DNA of 12,835 nt from assembly GCA_937900605.1 (NCBI GenBank), contig CALCDK010000053.1:1-12835 (forward strand). Direction: 5' to 3'. A program made the translations under genes and the position numbers. Below are positions 7,449 through 12,835 of the stretch, in pieces. A model generated the notes under the pieces. The model worked only from the letters and a program-made list of their open reading frames with translations, searched no databases and was not told the origin of the DNA. Origin of the DNA: an uncultured Olsenella sp. (GTDB lineage Bacteria; Actinomycetota; Coriobacteriia; Coriobacteriales; Atopobiaceae). Position 1 is the stretch's first letter, and each line of letters begins with the position of its first letter.

Positions 7449-8411
7449 CTACAGCATGTTGCGCGCGGCGAACTCCGCCTGGACCGTGTCGAGCATGAGC
7501 TCGACGTCCTCCAGGCCGAGGTGGCGCTCGGACTCCCCCGCCGCGAGGGTGCCGCGCCGGCGCGCCCAGCTCTCCAGCGAGGCGGGGCGCGTCTCGTGCG
7601 GCAGCAGCTTGGTCTCCGGGTCGATGCGCCGGCAGATGTCGCGCGTGTCGACGACCACGATCCTGCCGGCCTTGCGGGCCTCGGCGTAGCCGTCGATGTT
7701 GAGCATGAACCAGGAGTCCTCGAACGCTGCGTTGTGGGCCAGGTACGGGTAGGCGCACATGGCGGCGAGAAGGGCCTCCTGGACCTTGTGGTCCAGCCTG
7801 AACGGCGTGCGGCCGCGCACGTCCTCCCAGCCGATCTTGTGGATGTCCGCCAGGGGCACGCCGGTCCGCTCGTACATCTCCGGGATGCCGAAGTAGCCGG
7901 AGAAGCTGTCGTGCTTGCGCGGGTGCGGCCCGACCTCCATGAACTCCAGGCCCACGTTGACGATGTAGCCGCGCGACGGGTCGCGCTCGGTGGTCTCGAT
8001 GTCGATGCCCATGACGGTGCCGGACACCGGGGCCTCGACGTAGGCGACGGCCAGGTCGCGCGCGTCGGGGCCCGCCACCTGCGCCACCTGCGACTCCGGG
8101 CGCCCCTGCAGGCGCGCGCAGGCCCGCACGAGGTCCTGGGGCGACAGCGAGCGGGCAAGGCACGACGGCGACACGTTGCGCAGGCGCTGCGTGCCGTAGC
8201 GGTCGCAGGCGTCGCGGTTGCGCTCCGCGAGCGACATGACCAGGTCGAACGAGAAGGGCTCGCGGCCCGCCGGCGCCTCTCGCCATGCGGAGAGCAGCAC
8301 GCCCAGGGCCTGCTCGTTCTTCTCGCGCTCCGCGTTGAGCGAGGCGTCGTCGCAGACGAAGCCCGGGAACACGAGGGCGCTCGCGTGGTCTATTGCCTGT
8401 CCGAGGTCCAA
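7449..8411 (-). CDS. 3'-5' exonuclease, DnaQ-like DEDDh family
   Basis: A 320-residue predicted exonuclease. Exo I is GIDIETT (D137, E139), Exo II is AHNAAFEDSWF (225-235) and Exo III is HLGLED (H297, D302), giving the DEDDh order within residues 134-320. In Exo II the position usually held by Asp is Glu231, followed by Asp232. The first 130 residues (about 40% of the protein) match nothing I recognise. The TTG start at 8411 is chosen because GAGGGGAGGG lies just upstream and no ATG or GTG starts the conserved frame better. Substrate (RNA or DNA) is unknown. It probably shares a transcript with the aminopeptidase downstream and possibly with the nitroreductase 92 bp upstream. Confidence 0.85.
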   Translation of the reverse strand: MDLGQAIDHASALVFPGFVCDDASLNAEREKNEQALGVLLSAWREAPAGREPFSFDLVMSLAERNRDACDRYGTQRLRNVSPSCLARSLSPQDLVRACARLQGRPESQVAQVAGPDARDLAVAYVEAPVSGTVMGIDIETTERDPSRGYIVNVGLEFMEVGPHPRKHDSFSGYFGIPEMYERTGVPLADIHKIGWEDVRGRTPFRLDHKVQEALLAAMCAYPYLAHNAAFEDSWFMLNIDGYAEARKAGRIVVVDTRDICRRIDPETKLLPHETRPASLESWARRRGTLAAGESERHLGLEDVELMLDTVQAEFAARNML

Positions 8412-8503
8412 GGACCCTCCCCTCGATGCCGACCGGGCGCGCGGGGCGCCGGGGCCGTCCCGTCAGTCACCCAAGGCTATCAGATGCCCCGGACGCGTCG
8501 CGC

Positions 8504-9046
8504 CTACTCGGCGACGAGCACGCGGCCCGCACGGCGCGCGGGGGCGGCGGGGTCGTCGGCCGGGTAGCCCACGACGCAGTGGCCGATGCCCTCGTAGTCG
8601 CCCTCGACGCCCAGCTCGGCCAGGATGGCGCGGCCCTCCTCGGAGTCGAACTCCTCGCGGGCGCGGTGGATCCAGCAGCTGCCCAGGCCCAGGGCGTGGG
8701 CCGCGAGCATCATGTTGCCCATGACCAGCGAGCCGTCGTAGACGTGAGTGAGAACGTCGCGCGGGGCGAGCACGACCAGGCACGCGGGCGCGCCGTAGAA
8801 GGGGTCGGTGCCCTCCGGCGAGCCCATGATGCGCGCGTTCATGGCGCTCAGGCGGTCGCGCAGGCCGCGGTCGAGCACCTCGAGCACGATCGGGCACTGC
8901 CTGCCGCGGCCGTTGGCGGCCCACAAGCCCGCCTCGACGACCTCGTCGACGAGCTCTCGCGGGGGCATCTCGTCGGTGAACGCGCGGTTGCTGCGGCGCT
9001 GGCGCATGGCGTCGATGACGACGTCGGCCTCGGTCCTGGTGGTCAT
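8504..9046 (-). CDS. Nitroreductase-family FMN oxidoreductase
   Basis: A 180-residue flavoprotein of the nitroreductase superfamily, which reduces nitro compounds, quinones or similar acceptors with NAD(P)H. The N-terminal RRSNRAF (18-24) is the FMN-phosphate contact. Other family features are AGLWAANGRGRQ (39-50), DPFYGAPACLVVLAP (81-95), a helix DGSLVMGNMMLAAHALGLGSCWIH (split at about 105-127), and GHCVVGYPADDP near the C-terminus. The ATG at 9046 is preceded by an excellent GGAGGAGGAG; an upstream in-frame ATG at 9079 would add 11 unrelated residues and overlap the ribosome binding site. The physiological substrate cannot be told. It is divergent from the GntR operon. Confidence 0.92.
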   Translation of the reverse strand: MTTRTEADVVIDAMRQRRSNRAFTDEMPPRELVDEVVEAGLWAANGRGRQCPIVLEVLDRGLRDRLSAMNARIMGSPEGTDPFYGAPACLVVLAPRDVLTHVYDGSLVMGNMMLAAHALGLGSCWIHRAREEFDSEEGRAILAELGVEGDYEGIGHCVVGYPADDPAAPARRAGRVLVAE

Positions 9047-9235
9047 GGCTCCTCCTCCGTACGGTTGCATGCCCGCCATTATCCCCCTCCCGCACGGCGT
9101 CGGCGGGGCGGCGAGCCAGACCGCACGAATCCCCCTCCCACACGGGCTCGACAGAGGCGCGGCGGGGTCGGCAGTACAGCGTCGCCGGCGCGGCGTCGGC
9201 GGCGGCAGAGGCGCGAAGGGCGAGCGAGATTCTCG
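9047..9235. other. Upstream region of the nitroreductase with paired direct repeats
   Basis: The left part of a 264-bp divergent gap; no gene is seen. On the minus strand GATAAT at 9078-9083 is a good -10 for the nitroreductase, although no -35 is evident at 16-18 bp. Two 17-nt direct copies of ATCCCCCTCCC(G/A)CACGG lie at 9081-9097 and 9129-9145, 48 bp apart. The first abuts the putative -10, so they may be regulator sites. Confidence 0.4.
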
Positions 9236-9264
9236 TTGACACTACTGTGTATACACGGTATATA
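9236..9264 (+). promoter_or_regulatory. Promoter of the GntR-ABC operon
   Basis: TTGACA at 9236-9241 and TATATA at 9259-9264 are separated by exactly 17 bp. This is the best sigma-70-type promoter in the window. Transcription should begin near 9271, about 40 nt before the GntR start. Confidence 0.85.
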
Positions 9265-9270
9265 CAGTAG
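9242..9270. promoter_or_regulatory. Operator dyad of the YtrA-type regulator
   Basis: CTACTGTGTATA and TATATACAGTAG form a 12-bp inverted repeat with a 5-nt centre and one mismatch. It fills the promoter spacer and the -10 box. A dimeric GntR repressor bound here would block RNA polymerase, which argues for autorepression of the operon. YtrA-family regulators are known to repress their own ABC transporter operons; that this protein binds here is inferred. Confidence 0.8.
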
Positions 9271-9310
9271 GCAAGGCCTTGCACCATCCGCACGACCATG
9301 GAGGAACGCC

Positions 9311-9688
9311 ATGGAGATAGTCCTGTCCAACTCGTCAGAGCTCCCCATCTACCAGCAGGTCGCCGGGCAGGTGCGCGCCCAGGTCATGGACGGCACCCTG
9401 CGGGCGGGCGAGAGGCTCCCGTCGATCCGGGCCCTCGCCACGCAGCTTCGCGTGAGCGCCATCACCACCAAGCGCGCCTACCAGGACCTCGAGGCCCAGG
9501 GCCTCATCCACACGGTCCCCGGCAAGGGCTGCTTCGTGTCCGGCGAGAACCTCGAGCTGCTGCGGGAGGAGCGCCTGCGCATGGTGGAGCGCTCGCTCGC
9601 CCGCGCCGTCGACGACGCGAGGGCCGCGGGCATTGGCGACGACGAGCTGAGGGAGATGCTCGACATCCAACTAGAGGAGGAGCTATGA
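9311..9688 (+). CDS. GntR-family transcriptional regulator, YtrA subfamily
   Basis: A 125-residue repressor. The winged helix-turn-helix occupies residues 10-75 (LPIYQQVAGQVRAQV, GERLPSIRALATQLRVS, TTKRAYQDLEAQGLI, VPGKGCFV). The short helical C-terminus of about 45 residues (REERLRMVERSLARAV) is the dimerisation tail typical of the YtrA subfamily, with no separate effector domain. The ATG at 9311 has GGAGGAA 5 nt upstream; another ATG at 9298 is in a different frame. Its TGA overlaps the ATG of the ABC ATPase gene (ATGA), so the two are translationally coupled. It likely represses this operon through the dyad over the promoter. The inducer is unknown; YtrA relatives often respond to cell-wall antibiotics. 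Confidence 0.93.
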   Translation: MEIVLSNSSELPIYQQVAGQVRAQVMDGTLRAGERLPSIRALATQLRVSAITTKRAYQDLEAQGLIHTVPGKGCFVSGENLELLREERLRMVERSLARAVDDARAAGIGDDELREMLDIQLEEEL

Positions 9689-10632
9689 GCACCTGCGATC
9701 GCACCGGGGCCGCGGACGTGGCCCTGCGGCTCGGGGGCGTGGCGAAGTCCTACCCGGGCTTCTCGCTGCATGACGTCACGATGGAGGTCCGCCGGGGCCA
9801 GGTCGTGGGCCTGGTGGGCCAGAACGGCGCCGGCAAGACGACGCTCATGCGCCTGGCGCTGGGCGACGTGCGGCCCGACGAGGGCAGCGTCCGGCTGCTG
9901 GGGCTCGACCCGTCCGGGTCCGAGGGCGCGCGGCTGGCCCGCCCGCGCACGGCGTTCGTGAGCGCGGTGTGCCCCTACCCCGCCGACATGACCGTCCCAC
10001 AGGTTGAGCGCATGTGCGCCCTGGCCTGGCCCGCCTTCGACCACGCGGCCTTCGCCGCCGCGTGCGTGCGGCTGGGGCTCGACGCGGGAGGGCGCGGGGG
10101 CACCCGGCCCAGGCGCGTGCGCGACCTGTCGCGCGGCATGGGCATGAAGCTGCAGCTGGCCTGCGCACTGTCCGCGGGCTGCGAGCTGCTGCTCATGGAC
10201 GAGCCCACGGCCGGCCTGGACCCCATCGTGCGCGAGGAGGTCCTCGATGTGGTCCGCGAGTGGATGGAGCCGGGCGACCGCGCGGCCCTCGTCTCGAGCC
10301 ACATCACGAGCGACCTCGAGCGCCTTGCCGACCGCGTGGTGCTTCTCGCCGAGGGGACGGTGGCCATGGACCGCGGGCGAGAGGAGCTCGACCTCATGGG
10401 CGTGGCCAGGCTGCGCTCCCGCGAGCTCGACGAGGTGCTCGCGGCGGGGCCCGGAGCGGCGGACGGGGTCGCGCGCGTCGGCGGAGGGGCGCGGGTGCTG
10501 CGCCGCGAGCTGTCGTGCGAGCTGCTCGTGGCGGACCGCGCGGCGTTTCTCGCAGCGCACCCGGGCATGGCCTGCGACCCCGCGGGCATCGACGAGGTCA
10601 TGGCGCTCATGGTGAAGGGCGAGGTGATGTAG
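9685..10632 (+). CDS. ABC transporter ATP-binding protein (YtrB/BcrA-like)
   Basis: A 315-residue ATPase that would power the adjacent permease. Walker A is GQNGAGKTT (45-53), the signature is LSRGMGMKLQLACAL (148-162), Walker B is LLLMDEPTAGLDP (168-180, D172, E173) and the switch His is in SSHIT (H206). The Q-loop region reads SAVCPYPADMTV (93-104) and lacks the usual Gln, as can happen in this subfamily. About 85 residues after the nucleotide-binding domain form the C-terminal extension common in exporters of the YtrB/BcrA kind. Its start overlaps the GntR stop by 4 bp (ATGA), with GAGGAGG upstream. The cargo is unknown; export of, or defence against, an envelope-active compound is the usual role. 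Confidence 0.93.
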   Translation: MSTCDRTGAADVALRLGGVAKSYPGFSLHDVTMEVRRGQVVGLVGQNGAGKTTLMRLALGDVRPDEGSVRLLGLDPSGSEGARLARPRTAFVSAVCPYPADMTVPQVERMCALAWPAFDHAAFAAACVRLGLDAGGRGGTRPRRVRDLSRGMGMKLQLACALSAGCELLLMDEPTAGLDPIVREEVLDVVREWMEPGDRAALVSSHITSDLERLADRVVLLAEGTVAMDRGREELDLMGVARLRSRELDEVLAAGPGAADGVARVGGGARVLRRELSCELLVADRAAFLAAHPGMACDPAGIDEVMALMVKGEVM

Positions 10633-11355
10633 GTGGTCAGGCAGACGACGGCGCTCGCGTTCGCGGACTGGTGCGCCCTGCGCAGGTGGATCGCGCGCTA
10701 CCTCCTCGTGGCGGCGGTGGCGAGCGGCTGCATGGCGTTCGCGACCTCGGGCACGGCCGGCCCCGCGGACGGCGCCTCCCTGTGCGCGGCGAGCGCCTCG
10801 ATGGCGTGCGCGATGTGCGTCTACACCATCGTCATGGCGCTCTTCGGCGCCGACGAGGCCAACGGCTGGCAGGTCATGCGCCTGGACATGCTCCCGGTGA
10901 CGCGCGACGACGCCGTCAGGGCGCGCTACCTCGTGGTCGCCGGGTGCGCCGCGCTCACAGCGCTGGTGTGCTCGCTGCTGGGCGCGGGCGAGGTCCTCCT
11001 CGTCGGGGCCATCCGCGGGATCGCCTTCCAGCTGCCGCCCGCCGGCGTGCTGCTGGCCGTCACGACGCTCACCTCGGCGCTGGTGCTGGCCGTGGCGGGC
11101 CTCGTCATGGTGGCGTTCTTCTCGATGCCGGCGAACATGGCGCGCCTCGTGGCCATGCTGCCCTTCATGGCGTGCCTGCTGCTGCTCGTGCCCGGCGTGG
11201 GCGACGGGCTCTCGGTCGCGGTCGGGTCTGTGGTGGCGGCCGTCTCGGCGCTGCCGCCGGCGGCCCAGGTGGGACTGGGCGTGGCCGCGTGCCTGGCCGT
11301 CTACCTCGTGGGCATGCTCGCGTCCATGGCGCTCTACCGCCGCCGCGAGCTGTAG
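10633..11355 (+). CDS. ABC-2 type transporter permease
   Basis: A 240-residue integral membrane protein with about six hydrophobic segments (near 20-38, 48-72, 103-128, 133-157, 160-185 and 212-234). The cytoplasmic stretch NGWQVMRLDMLPVTRDDAVRARYLVV (split at about 78-103) resembles the LP-x-x-R element of ABC-2 permeases that pair with GntR-controlled ATPases. The GTG at 10633 follows immediately after the ATPase TAG, with GAGGTGA 5 nt upstream, so the genes are coupled. It is the last gene of the operon. The short tail YRRREL is cytoplasmic. One permease gene suggests a homodimer. Confidence 0.85.
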   Translation: MVRQTTALAFADWCALRRWIARYLLVAAVASGCMAFATSGTAGPADGASLCAASASMACAMCVYTIVMALFGADEANGWQVMRLDMLPVTRDDAVRARYLVVAGCAALTALVCSLLGAGEVLLVGAIRGIAFQLPPAGVLLAVTTLTSALVLAVAGLVMVAFFSMPANMARLVAMLPFMACLLLLVPGVGDGLSVAVGSVVAAVSALPPAAQVGLGVAACLAVYLVGMLASMALYRRREL

Positions 11356-11427
11356 GCGGCGGGCGCGGGCGCCGCTCGAACGCGCGAACACCTGGCACGC
11401 GCCGCTCGTACGCGCGACCGCCACAAG
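11356..11427. repeat. 30-bp-period direct repeat after the ABC permease
   Basis: GCGCCGCTCGAACGCGCGA at 11369-11387 recurs as GCGCCGCTCGTACGCGCGA at 11399-11417, a 19-bp repeat with one mismatch and a 30-bp period. A second small repeat, GACCGCCAC, lies at 11416-11424 and 11427-11435. No function is evident; they sit just upstream of the sdpR promoter. Confidence 0.6.
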
Positions 11428-11471
11428 ACCGCCACGGGCCCTTGACACCGTCGCGCCCGTGGCGGTATCTT
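11428..11471 (+). terminator. Hairpin terminator candidate of the ABC operon, overlapping the sdpR promoter
   Basis: A perfect 12-bp inverted repeat, ACCGCCACGGGC (11428-11439) and GCCCGTGGCGGT (11455-11466), has a 15-nt loop and is followed by ATCTTCTTCCC. This fits a rho-independent terminator 72 bp after the permease stop. The loop contains the TTGACA of the next promoter and the T-rich tail contains its -10. It could instead be a DNA operator. Confidence 0.55.
11442..11471 (+). promoter_or_regulatory. Promoter of sdpRI
   Basis: TTGACA at 11442-11447 and TATCTT at 11466-11471 are separated by 18 bp. Transcription would start near 11478, leaving a leader of about 70 nt before the SdpR-like gene. 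The -35 is perfect and the -10 matches four of six positions. Confidence 0.7.
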
Positions 11472-11483
11472 CTTCCCGCGTTA

Positions 11484-11507
11484 TTAGACGTGTTCCTAAA
11501 TGTCTAA
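11484..11507. promoter_or_regulatory. Possible SdpR operator dyad
   Basis: TTAGAC-N12-GTCTAA is a perfect 6-bp-armed dyad just downstream of the predicted transcription start. It lies in the only AT-rich stretch of the leader. ArsR-family repressors commonly bind such sites over their own promoters. Binding here is inferred. Confidence 0.5.
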
Positions 11508-11549
11508 GCTCAATCGGGGCGGACGGGAACCGCGAGAAGGGAGCACACC

Positions 11550-11816
11550 TTGCCACAGGGGGGATTTAAGGCCCTGGCCGACCCCACGAGGCGTCAGATC
11601 CTCGAGCTTCTCCGCGACGGGGATCTCACGGCAGGCCAGATAGCCGAACACTTCGACATGACCAAGCCCTCGGTCAGCCACCACCTCTCGACGCTCAGGT
11701 CCGCGGGCCTGGTGCGCGTGGAGCGCAGGGGCCAGAGCCTGGTCTACAACCTCGACACGACCGTCATGCAGGAGCTCATGAACTGGTTCCTGACCTTCAC
11801 GAACAGGGGGAAGTAA
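11550..11816 (+). CDS. sdpR: SdpR-like ArsR-family repressor
   Basis: An 88-residue winged-helix protein. FKALADPTRRQILELLRDGDLTAGQIAEHF (split over 6-35) and the recognition helix TKPSVSHHLSTLRSAG (38-53) closely follow Bacillus subtilis SdpR as I remember it. The C-terminal VMQELMNWFLTF also fits. It has no Cys-based metal site, so it is not an arsenic or cadmium sensor. In B. subtilis, SdpR represses sdpRI and is sequestered at the membrane by SdpI when the SdpC toxin is present. The TTG start at 11550 is chosen because AAGGGAG lies 6 nt upstream and the family begins here. The next gene starts 2 nt after its TAA, so the two form an operon. Confidence 0.92.
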   Translation: MPQGGFKALADPTRRQILELLRDGDLTAGQIAEHFDMTKPSVSHHLSTLRSAGLVRVERRGQSLVYNLDTTVMQELMNWFLTFTNRGK

Positions 11817-11818
11817 GC

Positions 11819-12592
11819 ATGGAGAACATCGACGAGAGGCGCGAGCAGGGCCGCGGCCTCGACGGGCGCGACGGCGTCCGCGAGGACCTCGAGGGCAGGG
11901 GCGCGCAGGACCCGGTGGGCAGGCGGACCTGGATGGTCCTTCTCGCCGTGGTGCTGGCGAGCGCCCTGGGGCACCTGCTGCTGTTCCCGCAGATGCCCGA
12001 GCAGGTGCCCACGCACTGGGGTGCCGACGGCATGGTGGACGGCTGGTCCACGCGGCTCGGGGCCCTGGGCCTCTCGACGCTCATGCCGCTGGCCGTCCTG
12101 CTGCTGCTTCGCGTGGTGCCGCACATCGACCCCAAGGGCAGGAGCTACCTCGCGTTCGGCGGGATCTACCGGCTGTTCTGCGTCTTCATGGTCGTGCTGC
12201 TGACCGCGGTCCCCTGGATGACCGACCTCTGCGCGCTGGGCGTGGTTCCGGTCGACGGCGGCTTCGTGGGCTCGGCCGTTACGCTGGCCGTGGCGGCGCT
12301 CTTCGTGGCGCTGGGCAACTACGCGCCGCGCATCCGCCACAACTACACGTTTGGCGTCAAGACCCCGTGGGCGCTGCACGACGAGGGCAACTGGCGCCTC
12401 ACGCACCGCGTCGCGGGCGGCGTGTTCGTGGCCAGCGGCGTGCTGACGATCGCGGCCGTGCCGCTGAGCGGGCTGTGGAGACCGCTGCCCACGGTGATGC
12501 TCGTGGGCACCCTGCTGGTGGGCAGCGTGGTGCTGTTCGCGTACTCCTACCTGGTGTTCAGGAACGGCAACAGGCCGCTTCGCACGAGGTAG
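11819..12592 (+). CDS. sdpI: SdpI-family membrane protein with DUF1648 domain
   Basis: A 257-residue polytopic membrane protein. A charged, non-membrane N-terminal stretch of about 36 residues precedes the first membrane segment (38-56). The DUF1648 motif PEQVPTHWGADGMVDGW spans 60-76. Membrane segments follow near 82-100, 112-132 and 149-166, then the SdpI signature GNYAPRIRHNYTFGVKTPW (166-184) and NWRLTHRVAGG (191-201), and two last helices. In B. subtilis SdpI gives immunity to the SdpC killing factor and holds SdpR at the membrane. No SdpC or its maturation genes SdpA/SdpB occur here, so the role may be defence against a neighbour's toxin or general envelope stress. It starts 2 nt after sdpR with AGGGGGAAG upstream. 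Confidence 0.92.
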   Translation: MENIDERREQGRGLDGRDGVREDLEGRGAQDPVGRRTWMVLLAVVLASALGHLLLFPQMPEQVPTHWGADGMVDGWSTRLGALGLSTLMPLAVLLLLRVVPHIDPKGRSYLAFGGIYRLFCVFMVVLLTAVPWMTDLCALGVVPVDGGFVGSAVTLAVAALFVALGNYAPRIRHNYTFGVKTPWALHDEGNWRLTHRVAGGVFVASGVLTIAAVPLSGLWRPLPTVMLVGTLLVGSVVLFAYSYLVFRNGNRPLRTR

Positions 12593-12624
12593 CGCGCCGG
12601 GCGTGGGGCATGGCGCCACGACGG

Positions 12625-12655
12625 GCACGGCGCTTCTCGGCGAGAGGTGCCGTGC
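12625..12655. terminator. Stem-loop after sdpI
   Basis: Arms at 12625-12638 and 12642-12655 pair over 14 positions, including two G-U pairs, around a 3-nt loop GGC. It begins 32 nt after the sdpI stop and is the first of three hairpins in the gap. There is no T-run. Confidence 0.5.
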
Positions 12656-12659
12656 GCCG

Positions 12660-12701
12660 CGGGCCCGGGCGTTGTGCGGGACCGCGGGGCGCCCGGGCCC
12701 G
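12660..12701. terminator. Second GC-rich hairpin after sdpI
   Basis: A 12-bp perfect inverted repeat, CGGGCCCGGGCG / CGCCCGGGCCCG, with an 18-nt loop that can form a small inner GCGG/CCGC stem. No T-run follows on either strand. Its sequence style resembles the hairpin at 4772-4818. Confidence 0.4.
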
Positions 12702-12716
12702 GGCCCCGAAACGACG

Positions 12717-12754
12717 AGAGGGGACCGCCTTCCGGACGGGAGGCGGTCCCCTCT
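12717..12754. terminator. Terminator hairpin between convergent sdpI and the edge gene
   Basis: A perfect 14-bp stem (12717-12730 with 12741-12754) around the loop TCCGGACGGG. It ends 27 nt from the stop codon of the minus-strand gene at the window edge and lies 125 nt after sdpI, so it could act on both strands. The minus-strand gene is the likelier owner by distance. Confidence 0.65.
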
Positions 12755-12781
12755 TCGCATGCGCGCGTGGCCGGGCGGGCC

Positions 12782-12835
12782 CTAGACGATGCCGCGACGG
12801 CGGCCGGCCTGGTCGCCGGGGCGACGGCGGCCCTT
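12782..12835 (-). CDS. C-terminal end of an unidentified gene, cut by window edge
   Basis: Seventeen codons and a TAG stop are visible on the minus strand, reading KGRRRPGDQAGRRRGIV. The tail is basic and Arg/Gly-rich. Such tails occur in RNA helicases, ribonucleases and other RNA-binding proteins, but this is too little to name a product. A strong hairpin just downstream supports a real gene end. Confidence 0.45.
   Translation of the reverse strand, partial: KGRRRPGDQAGRRRGIV

Noticed and set aside
9047..9079. An N-terminal extension of the nitroreductase by 11 residues from an upstream ATG
   Set aside because: The extension would include the strong GGAGGAGGAG ribosome binding site of the downstream ATG and has no family similarity.
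9478..11556. A 692-codon minus-strand open frame opposite the GntR-ABC operon
   Set aside because: The composition is His/Arg/Ala-rich and repetitive, as expected opposite high-GC coding sequence; the plus strand has three coupled genes with clear family motifs.
1..12835. CRISPR array, insertion sequence, prophage or rRNA/tRNA gene
   Set aside because: No regularly spaced multi-copy repeats, no transposase or integrase motifs, and no structured RNA gene signatures were seen.

Overview
The window is high-GC (clearly above 60% by eye), gene-dense bacterial chromosome with GTG and TTG starts and strong purine-rich ribosome binding sites. The gene types (a group III-like phosphofructokinase with a PKTIDND motif, a DnaE with a large insertion in its PHP domain, an SdpR/SdpI pair, a YtrA-type GntR/ABC operon) suggest a Gram-positive anaerobe of the Actinomycetota. 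Class Coriobacteriia (Olsenella/Atopobium/Collinsella-like) is my best guess; this is inference from protein character, not from a marker gene.

Layout. 1-1903 (-): the N-terminal two thirds or so of DNA polymerase III alpha (dnaE), cut by the window edge. 2194-3063 (+): a LysR-type regulator, divergent from dnaE. 3261-3464 (-): a small TatA/E-type translocase subunit, convergent with the LysR gene. 3668-4747 (+): 6-phosphofructokinase, convergent with a class I mannose-6-phosphate isomerase (4889-5854, -); a large GC-rich hairpin lies between their ends. 6075-7369 (-): an M18 aminopeptidase gene broken by a small deletion plus frameshift that removes an expected zinc-ligand motif. 7449-8411 (-): a DEDDh exonuclease with an unrecognised N-terminal part. 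8504-9046 (-): a small nitroreductase. These three minus-strand genes may form one transcription unit. 9311-11355 (+): a GntR(YtrA)-ABC ATPase-ABC permease operon whose promoter carries a near-perfect 29-bp operator. 11550-12592 (+): an SdpR-like repressor and an SdpI-like membrane protein. 12782-12835 (-): the last 17 codons of an unidentified gene.

How they fit together. Most of the window is housekeeping: replication, protein export, sugar phosphate metabolism and peptide turnover. The accessory-looking part is 9236-12592: two adjacent, separately promoted, probably self-repressed envelope-stress modules. The first is an ABC exporter under a YtrA-type repressor; the second is an SdpRI pair without the SdpC toxin genes. 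The probable terminator of the first is superimposed on the promoter of the second.

I saw no mobile element, CRISPR array, rRNA or tRNA, and no clear novel multi-gene system. The observations most worth following are the aminopeptidase lesion, the DnaE insertion, the overlapping terminator/promoter at 11428-11471, the mixed nucleotide-site residues of the phosphofructokinase and the regulatory dyads.
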